From NCBI GenBank assembly GCA_016715105.1, contig JADKBO010000002.1:310001-374000 (forward strand): a stretch of DNA of 64,000 nt, in the 5' to 3' direction. The notes under the pieces are model-generated. The model ran no database searches. It saw only the letters and a list, made by a program, of their open reading frames with translations, and had not been told where the DNA came from. The translations under genes and the position numbers were made by a program. Below, in pieces: positions 8,295 to 17,717 of this stretch (positions are counted from its first letter, which is position 1; every line of letters starts with the position of its first letter). Source of the DNA: Saprospiraceae bacterium (GTDB lineage Bacteria > Bacteroidota > Bacteroidia > Chitinophagales > Saprospiraceae).

Positions 8295-9395
8295 TTAAGT
8301 TTGTTGTGATCTTAGCAAACGCCGTTTTACAATGATGCCACGAATCCAAATTGGTATGATGATAGCGCCAAGAATCAAATATGGATAGTAGGTAATAAGT
8401 CTCCAAATAAGGGCAACTAAACTACCAACACTTTCGGGAATATAATCTGAAAAGAATCCCCCAAATAAATATTCTGCGATGCCTGCCCCTCCAGGTGTTG
8501 GGCTAAAAGCAGTAATTACATACATTGAAATACCCCTGGTGAAAATATATATTTGGTCCAAAAAGGTGCGATCCACTCCACTTATGAGTGCTAGAATGAT
8601 AAAGTTAAGTGCCATAAAACGGGTTGTCCATGCCCCTGCGGTCATTGAGAAGTTTATGGCGTGAAATTTATAGTCTTTCCTTTTGATTACTTCCGCTGCT
8701 GTGACCATGTTGACTGCTGTTCTTCTCAAGTCCATTTTAAATCTTTTCAAAAACGGGATGCTTGAAATCAAAAAAAGCATTCTTTTGGTCGCATTTGGAT
8801 TGATAAAAAGGCCGTAAAAGAATACAAAACCATAGACCAACATAAAAAATAACACAGAGATGAGTGTGACACCATAACCATCTAAATCAGCAAAATAAAC
8901 AGCTCCAGGTCTGACAGAGATAGCCCCAAAAACAACTGCCAAAACAGGCAACAATACCAATATAAATATAGTGTCTATTACCATGGAATAAAGGACTACG
9001 GTAATGGTTTTTTCTCCTGGGAGTTTTTCTTGAGATAATAACAAGAAGGCTACTCCTGCTCCTCCAACGCTTGTAGGTGAAATGGCCGATGAAAACTCCC
9101 ATATGACAATCAGCTGGATGCATTTGGTAAATGAAAACGCCTTGTCTGTCATGTAATACAGCCGATAAGCATAAAATAAATGCCTCAGCACATACATAAA
9201 AATGGCCATACTTAGCCACCACAAAGTCGCCATATCCCACCGTACTCTCTGCAATTCCGTAAGGTCCAATTGCCTGGAAATTAAGAAAAAAACTACACCC
9301 AGACCCAAAACAACAGGTATCATCAATCTGCCAAAACTTACAGATTTCAGAAGTGATTTCTCTTCTTCGTTGAGGTGTTTATCTTCTTCTATCAA
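8295..9395 (-). CDS. Lysylphosphatidylglycerol synthase TM-region family protein (YbhN/UPF0104-like)
   Basis: A polytopic inner-membrane protein of 366 residues with roughly eight hydrophobic segments. It has the duplicated glycine-rich signature of this family: SPTSVGGAGVAFLLLS near residue 110 and FSPTPGGAGIAEYLFGG near residue 300. Relatives form the flippase-like part of MprF or stand alone next to glycosyltransferases; there is no catalytic MprF domain here. It is translationally close to the downstream GT2 gene (3-base gap), which argues for a lipid-linked glycan function. Confidence 0.85.
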   Translation of the reverse strand: MIEEDKHLNEEEKSLLKSVSFGRLMIPVVLGLGVVFFLISRQLDLTELQRVRWDMATLWWLSMAIFMYVLRHLFYAYRLYYMTDKAFSFTKCIQLIVIWEFSSAISPTSVGGAGVAFLLLSQEKLPGEKTITVVLYSMVIDTIFILVLLPVLAVVFGAISVRPGAVYFADLDGYGVTLISVLFFMLVYGFVFFYGLFINPNATKRMLFLISSIPFLKRFKMDLRRTAVNMVTAAEVIKRKDYKFHAINFSMTAGAWTTRFMALNFIILALISGVDRTFLDQIYIFTRGISMYVITAFSPTPGGAGIAEYLFGGFFSDYIPESVGSLVALIWRLITYYPYLILGAIIIPIWIRGIIVKRRLLRSQQT

Positions 9396-9480
9396 AATAT
9401 TGCCTTCCTTTATTGTGTATGAATGAGGCCATAAAGATAGACTGTTATTCTACCAATTTAACACTAAAAAATCTCTTTTA

Positions 9481-12400
9481 TTACCACCCAGGAATAAAGT
9501 TTAATCCAAATGTTACTCTACCATTTGAGGTAAGTTGTCTGGCAAAATATGGTTCGATGATCAAGTAACCAAGTACATTTATTCTTGCAGAAATACCAAC
9601 ACTTTTTGCAAAAGTAGGTTTGACCAAACGCTCCTCAGAAACGGGTCTTCCATCAACATCTCTGATGAGGTTTCCATTATCATCATATTGAAATACAGTA
9701 AGTGGTTCTCCTTTGGTGAGGTGACTGATCTCATCAAATGCAACCCCGGCATCCACAAATAAATTGAGGTCTGATAGTAAATAACGAGAACCTATCAAAG
9801 CCAATCTTTTTGGCCCAGTGAACGGTAATCGCAATTCTATGGACCCAACGGCGATCTTGGATCCCAAAAGTTGACCAAAATCAATGCCTAAGTCATCTAT
9901 TATCTCGTAAGAAAAAGCACTTCCATATCCTCTTACAAAACCTGCTTGGCCCACATAATATGGGAAAACAGAATTTACTCGATTTTCAAAACGCATATTT
10001 GAGGTAATCCTAGCTGCCAGTGTAAAAGGTTTCACCCTCATATAATTTCTATAATCTGCCGTCACACTAAAGAAATCATTGGCACCAAAATACTTATCCA
10101 CTCCAAATCTATATCTATGCCCCGCTAAAGGTGCAGTCAGCCCAAAAAATGAATTATCTCCCACTACTGCAATATTTACAGATGCACCCGCTCCCTTCAC
10201 TAAACTATAATATTGTGAAAGTTGTAAAGTATCTGGAATGGGAATTTTTTCACGTTCTTGGCCAATGTATTGTAGTTGATTGCCAAATGGTTGATAGTAA
10301 TTGTTGTATTGGTCATACCTGAAACTGCGATAAGATCCTTGTATGCCTCCTTCGATTCTCAGCGTCGTGGAAAATGGATAGTGTGCAAAAAGGCTCAATC
10401 CCTGATCAAAAACTCTGATGAGATCTATCTGATTATTGACCACCTCCAATAAGCCTTGATTGGTATTGATGGTGTCTAAAAAGTAATTCTGAAATCCAGT
10501 TCTCAAAGGCACATGAGATAGTCCAACACCCCAAGCAAGCCTATTGCTCCTATTGAGGTAAGACCATTGACCTCCAAAATCATAAATTTCTCCATTCACA
10601 GCCAATTGTCCAAACATTTGATTGTTTCCCAGGATGTCACCAAACAACATATCAATACCTCCTTGTAAACCTGTGGAAGTACCAAATGTGTTGTTTCCTA
10701 CACCAACGCCTGTCCCTCCACCGATATAATCCAACTTGAATTTTGGCTTGTAGGGAGCAACGGTGAATGATGCAGGATTTTCAAAATTATACATATCTCT
10801 GGCTCGCAAGTTTTTGTTGACCACATCGATGGTTTCTTTGTTGATTACTGGCAACGTTCCTGCTATCTGGTTGATTGACTTGGAATCTTCAACTGGTTTA
10901 TTGAGTAAGTTGGTGGTACTTGCTTCATATAACTCATAATGATTTTTCATATAATGAGTATAAACAACCTTGTCTCTTTTGGTAGATACCGATATCATTG
11001 GAGAATATCTGGAAATACCACTGATCCCAGTCAATAAATCTGTCATTTGGAAAACTTCCCCTGTAGCCGAGATGTATCTGTACAAGTTCCTGAAACCGTC
11101 TTGCTCACTGACAAAGTAAATATTGCCCTCAAAGTCAAAGATGGATTGAGATTTTCAGCACCATGGAATACGTCCAGAATTTCGATGGATTTATCCGCCA
11201 TATTCATTACTGCAATGTCGTAAGTGATGTGCCCGTTTTTTCTTCCCTCTGTCATCGTTCTTTTATCATAACAGAAAGTCAGTTTTGTACCTTCGTCGTT
11301 GAAGTTCGGAAGAATTTCTGAAAACAAGTCATTGGTCAGCTGCTCAACCCTTTTGGTTTTAAAATTGTACGAGTATAAATCTGGTTGTCCTTCTACCATC
11401 CCACAAAAAACAACTGATTTGTTATCTGGTGACCAAGCAGGGCTGGCAATGGCGTCAATTCCGGGTATTTCAATGGTTGCAGTAGTTTTACCTTCATCAG
11501 CATCTTTTACAACCAAAACATTTTTGCCTTGTTTGAATGCTACAAAAGCAAAATCTTTTCCGTTTGGTGACCAAGTACCAGATGATTCCAAAAAGTTTAA
11601 ATTGTCTAAATCACCGTCTTTGATCAAACTAGAAACTTTATTTAAGATTTTGCCTTCTCGGATATCACCTAAATATAAGTCTGTACTGAATAAATCCCTT
11701 TCAGATAAAAATACAATGTAGCGACCATTTGGGCTAATAGATGGTGAGACATTGAGCTCTCCGGCTTCTTTCGAATCAAAAATTCGTTTGCCTTGCGGTT
11801 TTTCGACCTTGTCTCTCAAATATGGGTTGAAATGATTTTTTAAACCATTTACCCATATATTGGATAGATTTTCTGTTGACATTTCAAATACTGCCTGGGT
11901 AGCAAATTCAAGCCCGTAAATGGCTGTGCCTTGGAAATATGGTTTAATATATTGGTCACCAAAGGTACCTGTGATGACACTCCAAAAAGCCTGACCGTAT
12001 CTGTATGGAAAATATTTGGGGTTTTCCATTTGTTTGATGGTTGGCACAGCATCGTTGATGATGGCATCTCTCATCCACATTGAGGTAAACGGGTCTACTC
12101 TACCAAGAGACATATATTCTGCCATACCTTCAACCATCCAAAGTCCTAAATTACCAAGCGACTCTATAGAAGTAGAATCACCATTCAGTATACTATTAAA
12201 TTGGAAAGCGTGGACCAATTCGTGGCCCAAAACTTGATAAGTCTGCTCATTACTAAAGGTGAGCGGCATGACCACTCTATTTTTGAATGCTTCAGTCACC
12301 CCACCAGTACCTACACCAATATCACCAGATATGGTATTTGTCTGTTGGAATTCAGCATGATTATTATATAATATTAGAGGATTTCTATTTGAAAATTCTT

Positions 12401-12635
12401 CGCCAACAATTTGCTTGTGATAATCGTACCACATTTCAGTCATTTGCGCGAATCGGTTCAATACTTCCCTGTTTTTAGTATAATAATGAATATCAAATTT
12501 GGGTGTTTCTAAAACTTTAAAATCAAAGTTTCTATATCGAGGCTTATTCCTTCCGAAATATTGAGCATCAATGGAAGTAAGAGTGGTGCCTATCAGCAGC
12601 ACTGCAAGAGTTATTTTCTTAATTGAGATTTGCAT
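9481..12635 (-). CDS. Secreted gluzincin peptidase / PD40 propeller / beta-barrel protein (frameshifted)
   Basis: Two overlapping reading frames (12635-11043 and 11085-9481) join into one protein of about 1051 residues if one T is restored in the TTT run at 11137-11139; the joined frame reads ENLNPS then FDFEGNIYFVSEQDG without loss. It has a signal peptide ending SIDAQ, a zinc-peptidase domain with GHELVHAFQF and downstream EGMAEYMSLG (HExxH plus Glu, gluzincin type), WD40/PD40-like TolB repeats such as SPSISPNGRYIVFLS and SPAWSPDNKSVVF, and a C-terminal outer-membrane beta-barrel resembling BamA/Omp85 surface-antigen domains. This architecture is known in Bacteroidota as a TolB-like conserved protein; its substrate is unknown. 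The frameshift may be a sequencing error. Confidence 0.8.
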
Positions 12636-12950
12636 AGCTTCAAAAGATTATAGCAATAAAACGTGCTTTAATATGGCAATTGTTTTTATAGCCATAAAAT
12701 TAATGGTTTCTTATGATAAAGTAATAATTTTTTAAGGCTTTAAAAACAAGCGTAAGTCTCATGAAATGAACACTTTCTGGCCCATCCTTACACTCTTTAT
12801 AACTGTACAAAAATCAGCATCAACCATTTAAAAATTAAAACAAATTACAAATAATTGTAATTTAAAATCGCTTGAAATTGAGTTTGGCATATATTTTGGT
12901 ATTATTTAAATTATACTTTTTCATAATATAACTTTTACCATAATAGGTAT
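12636..12950. other. 315-base divergent intergenic region
   Basis: No coding potential seen. It must hold the promoters of the peptidase gene (minus) and of the response regulator gene (plus), but no exact TANNTTTG element is present. A small inverted repeat, TATGGC (12672-12677) with GCCATA (12691-12696), lies near the peptidase side and could be a binding site or part of its leader. Confidence 0.4.
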
Positions 12951-13625
12951 ATGACGGATAAAATAAAAATGACCATTCTAGATCAAGATAAAATATTGAC
13001 TACCAGCTTAAAACGATTGAGCGACATGGGAGAATTGGGCAGATTTGAAGTCGTCAATATTCATGAAGATGCAAATATTTGTCTGGGTCAACTCAAAAAT
13101 GACCAATCGATGTTAGTATTTGATCTCAACACCAAAAACATGGAGTGGGAAAAGTTTATGGAAATGGCCGGTGACGCTTCTCCCAATGTTCAGCAAATTG
13201 TCTTAACTAAATATGCTGAGCCTAGCTTGGTAAAAAAAGCATTTGTAAAAGGTGCTCGCGCTTACATTTCAAAATCAGAGAGTTTGGATGGGTTTCTTGC
13301 AGGACTAGAAAGTGCGCTCAGAGGCGAAGTTTATTATTCAGAAAATGTGAGTCCAAGCCCAAGATTGTACAAAGACTTGATCTTATCCAACATGAAAAAA
13401 TCTGGTGGAATGAAAGACAATTTTGAGGTCAAAAAGCAACTTACTGAGCGAGAAAAGGAAGTACTGCAAGGATTTGTCAACACACTCACTGGAAAACAAA
13501 TTGCAGACAAACTTTATATCAGCGAACAAACAGTTGCTGTTCATAAAAAAAATATAATGAAGAAATTGGAGGTCAATAATACGGTGGGGCTGATCAGGCT
13601 TGCACTCGAAAAAAACCTAGTTTAA
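12951..13625 (+). CDS. LuxR/NarL-type response regulator
   Basis: 224 residues: receiver domain (about 5-125) and LuxR-type HTH (164-224). The receiver shows acidic residues D11/D13, probable phospho-acceptor D58 in LVFDLN, T86 and K108 in YISKS. The output domain has LTEREKEVLQGF, GKQIADKLYIS and TVAVHKKNIMKKL, the standard DNA-recognition helix pattern. The stop is separated by 2 bases from the ATG of the HYR-dockerin gene, so the regulator is almost certainly co-transcribed with, and probably controls, this surface-protein cluster. No histidine kinase is adjacent; its partner is unknown. Confidence 0.88.
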   Translation: MTDKIKMTILDQDKILTTSLKRLSDMGELGRFEVVNIHEDANICLGQLKNDQSMLVFDLNTKNMEWEKFMEMAGDASPNVQQIVLTKYAEPSLVKKAFVKGARAYISKSESLDGFLAGLESALRGEVYYSENVSPSPRLYKDLILSNMKKSGGMKDNFEVKKQLTEREKEVLQGFVNTLTGKQIADKLYISEQTVAVHKKNIMKKLEVNNTVGLIRLALEKNLV

Positions 13626-13627
13626 AT

Positions 13628-16600
13628 ATGCGGTCAATGAGGAAAAAATCTACAAAAAACGATCACCAAATAAACTTGCGTTTATTGGTTGAAAAAGTGA
13701 AGTCTACCAGTTTAAAATACTGGATGATTGTTTTATTAATGATCACTATCTCGCTTTCTGCTCAAGCACAATGTCCCTTGATTTGTAACAAAAATGTCAA
13801 CATTTCGATGGATGAAGATTGTTTGATTGAGGTAACTCCCGACATGATCCTTGAAGGTGAGGGCACCCTCGTGGAATGTCTTTATGAAGTGGTCATTATG
13901 GGTTCCAATGGCGTGCCGATTCCAGGATCTCCATTTCTCAATTCATCGCATGTTGGGAAAACTTTCCAAGTAAAAATCTTATCAGACCACAATTCTTGTT
14001 GGGGTACAATACTCGTGGAAGACAAATTTCCTCCCATGATTGACTGTCCCGAACCAATTACCATCAATTGTTATGACAAGAGAACTTTCAGTCTACCTTC
14101 TGCAAGTGACAATTGTGGAATAGTCACTGAAGTCGTTGAAATAAGCAACGAAGTAGAAGACATTGGTTGCACGGGTCCCTTTTCAGCCATCAGAAGAATC
14201 ACCTACCAAGCAAAAGATAAAAGTGGAAATCTTTCCTCCGTTTGTACCAGATTGGTTTATTACGCTAAGGTAAATTTGGATTCTATCATGTTTCCGCTCA
14301 ATCGTGACAATATTGAAGCAAGTGCACTTGATTGTGACAATGCAGAAGGTTGGGACCTCAACGGTAATAAATATCCAGACATCAATGAAACAGGAAAACC
14401 AAAAACTTTTTCTGGTTTTGAAATCCACCCCAATGCTTCTTATTGCGAGCTAAATACGACTTACGTAGACCAAGAAATAAAAATTTGTGGCGCAAGTAAA
14501 AAGATATTCAGAACCTGGACTGTCATGGACTGGTGCTCAGGAAGGATAGCGACAGACATTCAAATCATCAAAATAACAGATGATGAGGGTCCTCAAGGAA
14601 CCATCAACATCGAAGGCTTACAAATACCTGCTGATGCTTACACCTGTAAAGTAAATTGGAAAGTACCAGCGCCTACCAACGTCACGGATTGTTCTCCAAC
14701 TTTCTATACAGTAGCCTATGTGGTGGCAGATGCTTACGGGGTTTTCCCATATGAGCCAATTTATACTGATGCCAATATTGTAAAAGTGGGCAATATGTTT
14801 ACCATCAATAACCTCATGGTTGGAAAAGTAAGAATCCGATATAAACTCGAAGATGAGTGTGGTAATTTCACTTATAAATATGGCGATATAATGGTGGTCG
14901 ACAAAACTGCGCCAAATGTAATTTGTGACGAACACACCATTGTTTCTTTAAACAATAATGGCACTTCTTATATCGATGCCATCACCCTTGATGATGGGTC
15001 ATTTGATAGATGTACCGACATCAAGTTTGATGCAAGAAGGATGGATAATGGTTGTAATACAAACAATACCATCTGGACAGAAAGAGTCTACTTTTGCTGT
15101 GCCGATGTTGGGAAAGACATCATGGTTTCTTTACGAGTTACTGACACTTATGGCAATTTCAATACTTGTATGGTCATTGTGAGAGTACAAGACAAAATAA
15201 ATCCTAAAATAACTTGTCCGCCTGATATTACTTTGGACTGTGGAGTAGATATAGAAAATTTCACCATCACTGGCAAAGCTACTGCCATTGACAACTGTGC
15301 AAATCCAAACATTTACAAAAAAGATAGCCTTGCTGTCAACCAATGTGGCATTGGCATGATCTGGAGAAAATGGTTTGCAGAAGACAGAAACGGTAGTAAA
15401 GACAGTTGCATTCAAAAAATAACCATCCGTGGTCTCGATCCACTTGACTATGATGACGTCATCTGGCATACGGTGCGAGATACCATCATTGACGGTTGTA
15501 TGGATATTGATACCGATCCGAAATATACTGGTTATCCAAAATGGCTCGCAGATAGTTGCCGATTGATTGGCTCAAACTATAAAGATCAAATTTTTGAACA
15601 AGTTGACGGCGTTTGCTTTAAAATCTTGCGCGTCTGGACGATTATAGATTGGTGTAATTATGATCAAAACTACCCTGACAGGTATAAATATAATTACACG
15701 CAGGTAATCAAGGTAACTAACCACGAACCACCTGTATTCCTTACCTGCCAGGACACAGTTTTCTGTACTTATGAAAGCACTTGTAATGGATTTATACAGT
15801 TTACAGCAAAAGCTAAGGATGTCTGTACACCAGATGAAAAATTGGTTTGGAGCTACGAACTTGATTTATACAATAACGGTACGATTGATTCAATAGGAAA
15901 TGACAATGACATCAGTGGGAATTATCCGGTAGGTCGTCACCGTGTGGTCTGGCTTGTAAAAGACGGTTGCGGAAATGTTGCTAAGTGTGATCAAATATTT
16001 TATGTCAAAGATTGCAAGAAGCCAACGCCCTATTGTTTAGGAGAAATCACTACAGTATTGATGCCAAAAGCTGGCTTTATTGATACATGGGCCAGAGACT
16101 TTGATCAAGGTAGTTTTGACAACTGCGGCGGTAAACTAAGATTTTCGTTCTCACAAAATGTGCTGGATACAGGAAGAAGATTTACCTGTTCTGAGCTGGG
16201 AATCAACCAGTTGCAGGTTTGGGTGACTGATACCACTGGCAATCAGGACTTTTGTAGCGTGAGGATCATGATACAAGACCATAGCAATGTTTGTAATACT
16301 GGAGGAGGATTCAACATCAAAGGGGCTGTATTTACTGAAAATAATTTTCAAGTAAAAAATGTGGATATCAGCCTAGAGGATATGAGCACCAATGCCATGA
16401 AATATACAATCATAGATGGCAGCGGTGAGTTCACCTTCAATAATTTGCCCAATTCCAGTTATATGGTCAAAGCAAATAAAACCAATGAACATTTACTTGG
16501 TATCAATACCATAGATTTGGTAAGAATACAACGACATATATTGGCTGTTACCAAATTGGATAGCCCTTATAAATTGATTGCAGCAGATGTGACCAATGAT

Positions 16601-17515
16601 AGAAAAATCACAGTGGATGACATCGTCATGTTAAGAAAGTTGATTTTAGGAGTGAAAACCACTTTTGACGTCGGTACTGGCTGGCGATTTGTGCCAATGG
16701 ATATGCCAATTGCCAACCCACAAAACCCATGGCCAATAAAAGAAGAAATTTATATCACAGACGCAAGTCAAGCATCTTCACCCATAGGTTTTAAAACAAT
16801 CAAGGTGGGAGATGTCGATGGATCAGCATTTAATGCCACGTCGGAACTTTCTGTGACCAATAGAAGTCAATCATCTTTGCCCCTAGAACTGAATTATAAG
16901 AACACCTCGAATACCTCAGGAGTTGATTTCATAGCTATGCAGGACATAGAAATCAATGGATTCCAAATGGAAATAAAGATTCCAAATGGCATGGAAGTAC
17001 TTGGTGTTGAAAGCGCATATATAGACCTAAAAAGAGAAAATTACTATATCAATTTTGAAGCATCCAAACTTGCTGTGGTGTGGCACGATTTATCAAACCG
17101 CACAATCGAGAGAGGAAGGGCATTGTTTAGTATAATAACCAAACCTACTCAAGCACTAAGCGGCATTTCTGTTGACGAAAACAGAATTGCCGCCAATGCA
17201 TACAATGCAAATGAAATTTATACGTTGAAGCTGTTTAACAAGGCTAAGGAGGTTAATGATTTTATGGTTTTACAGAACAACCCGAATCCGTTTTCTGACA
17301 GAACCAGCATACAATATTATTTGCCAAATAAGGGCTTGGTGAAGGTACGGCTATTTGATATTGATGGCCGAATTTTATATTCTTCATCCAAATCCATGAA
17401 CGAAGGATGGAATGAAGAAAAAATAGATGTAGAGACAATTGATAAGCGTGGATTGATTTATTATGAAATAGAATTTAATGGTCACAAGGAAATAAAAAAG
17501 ATGTTGATCATTTAA
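13628..17515 (+). CDS. HYR-repeat surface protein with dockerin and T9SS type A sorting domain
   Basis: 1295-residue secreted protein. The signal segment lies unusually deep (hydrophobic core at about 30-45, ending SAQAQ). Residues 50-885 form Cys-rich HYR/Ig-like repeats with recurring DNC or DKxxP patterns such as KFPPMIDCPEPI, NPKITCPPDI and VKDGCGNVAKC. A carboxypeptidase-regulatory-like domain (about 893-950) precedes a dockerin-like segment (about 950-1012): INTIDLVRIQRHIL, then AADVTNDRKITVDD and MLRKLILG, the second repeat keeping the calcium-loop D-x-T-x-D-x6-D pattern while the first is degenerate. A cohesin-like beta-sandwich (about 1085-1200) and a T9SS type A tail beginning NNPNPFSD (about 1212-1295) follow. 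It would be exported by T9SS and anchored or released. It sits between the regulator and a three-cohesin protein. Confidence 0.85.
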   Translation: MRSMRKKSTKNDHQINLRLLVEKVKSTSLKYWMIVLLMITISLSAQAQCPLICNKNVNISMDEDCLIEVTPDMILEGEGTLVECLYEVVIMGSNGVPIPGSPFLNSSHVGKTFQVKILSDHNSCWGTILVEDKFPPMIDCPEPITINCYDKRTFSLPSASDNCGIVTEVVEISNEVEDIGCTGPFSAIRRITYQAKDKSGNLSSVCTRLVYYAKVNLDSIMFPLNRDNIEASALDCDNAEGWDLNGNKYPDINETGKPKTFSGFEIHPNASYCELNTTYVDQEIKICGASKKIFRTWTVMDWCSGRIATDIQIIKITDDEGPQGTINIEGLQIPADAYTCKVNWKVPAPTNVTDCSPTFYTVAYVVADAYGVFPYEPIYTDANIVKVGNMFTINNLMVGKVRIRYKLEDECGNFTYKYGDIMVVDKTAPNVICDEHTIVSLNNNGTSYIDAITLDDGSFDRCTDIKFDARRMDNGCNTNNTIWTERVYFCCADVGKDIMVSLRVTDTYGNFNTCMVIVRVQDKINPKITCPPDITLDCGVDIENFTITGKATAIDNCANPNIYKKDSLAVNQCGIGMIWRKWFAEDRNGSKDSCIQKITIRGLDPLDYDDVIWHTVRDTIIDGCMDIDTDPKYTGYPKWLADSCRLIGSNYKDQIFEQVDGVCFKILRVWTIIDWCNYDQNYPDRYKYNYTQVIKVTNHEPPVFLTCQDTVFCTYESTCNGFIQFTAKAKDVCTPDEKLVWSYELDLYNNGTIDSIGNDNDISGNYPVGRHRVVWLVKDGCGNVAKCDQIFYVKDCKKPTPYCLGEITTVLMPKAGFIDTWARDFDQGSFDNCGGKLRFSFSQNVLDTGRRFTCSELGINQLQVWVTDTTGNQDFCSVRIMIQDHSNVCNTGGGFNIKGAVFTENNFQVKNVDISLEDMSTNAMKYTIIDGSGEFTFNNLPNSSYMVKANKTNEHLLGINTIDLVRIQRHILAVTKLDSPYKLIAADVTNDRKITVDDIVMLRKLILGVKTTFDVGTGWRFVPMDMPIANPQNPWPIKEEIYITDASQASSPIGFKTIKVGDVDGSAFNATSELSVTNRSQSSLPLELNYKNTSNTSGVDFIAMQDIEINGFQMEIKIPNGMEVLGVESAYIDLKRENYYINFEASKLAVVWHDLSNRTIERGRALFSIITKPTQALSGISVDENRIAANAYNANEIYTLKLFNKAKEVNDFMVLQNNPNPFSDRTSIQYYLPNKGLVKVRLFDIDGRILYSSSKSMNEGWNEEKIDVETIDKRGLIYYEIEFNGHKEIKKMLII

Positions 17516-17651
17516 TTTGATTAGGACTTTTGCAACGAATTGCCGCAAAAACAGCTATTATTGCACTGCCTATCGTTCCAAAGTAATATGTCCAACCCAG
17601 CGAGTATGTAGAAAAAGGACGTAATTCAATTAAAATAGAGATAATTTTCAA
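17508..17651 (-). CDS. Possible small membrane peptide (weak)
   Basis: A 47-codon frame on the minus strand with a TTG start, ending TGA inside the 3' end of the HYR gene. The C-terminal half, containing YSLGWTYYFGTIG and IIAVFAAIRC, reads like one transmembrane helix with a basic tail. No promoter or ribosome site was identified and I do not recognise the family. It may be the remnant of a lost membrane-protein gene or chance. Confidence 0.2.
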   Translation of the reverse strand: MKIISILIELRPFSTYSLGWTYYFGTIGSAIIAVFAAIRCKSPNQIK

Positions 17652-17682
17652 TTGATTACAGATTATTAATAATTATTATTTG

Positions 17683-17690
17683 TAATTTTG
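17683..17690 (+). promoter_or_regulatory. Possible -7 element for the cohesin/SprB-like gene
   Basis: TAATTTTG matches TANNTTTG and ends 27 bases before the chosen ATG at 17718. The nearest TTG is too far upstream (28 bases), so the -33 element is not convincing. If real, it gives the cohesin and PorP genes their own promoter apart from the HYR gene and supports the 17718 start over the earlier ATG at 17688. Confidence 0.3.
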
Positions 17691-17717
17691 CTTTGCAATA
17701 TTAAACACAATTTTCTA

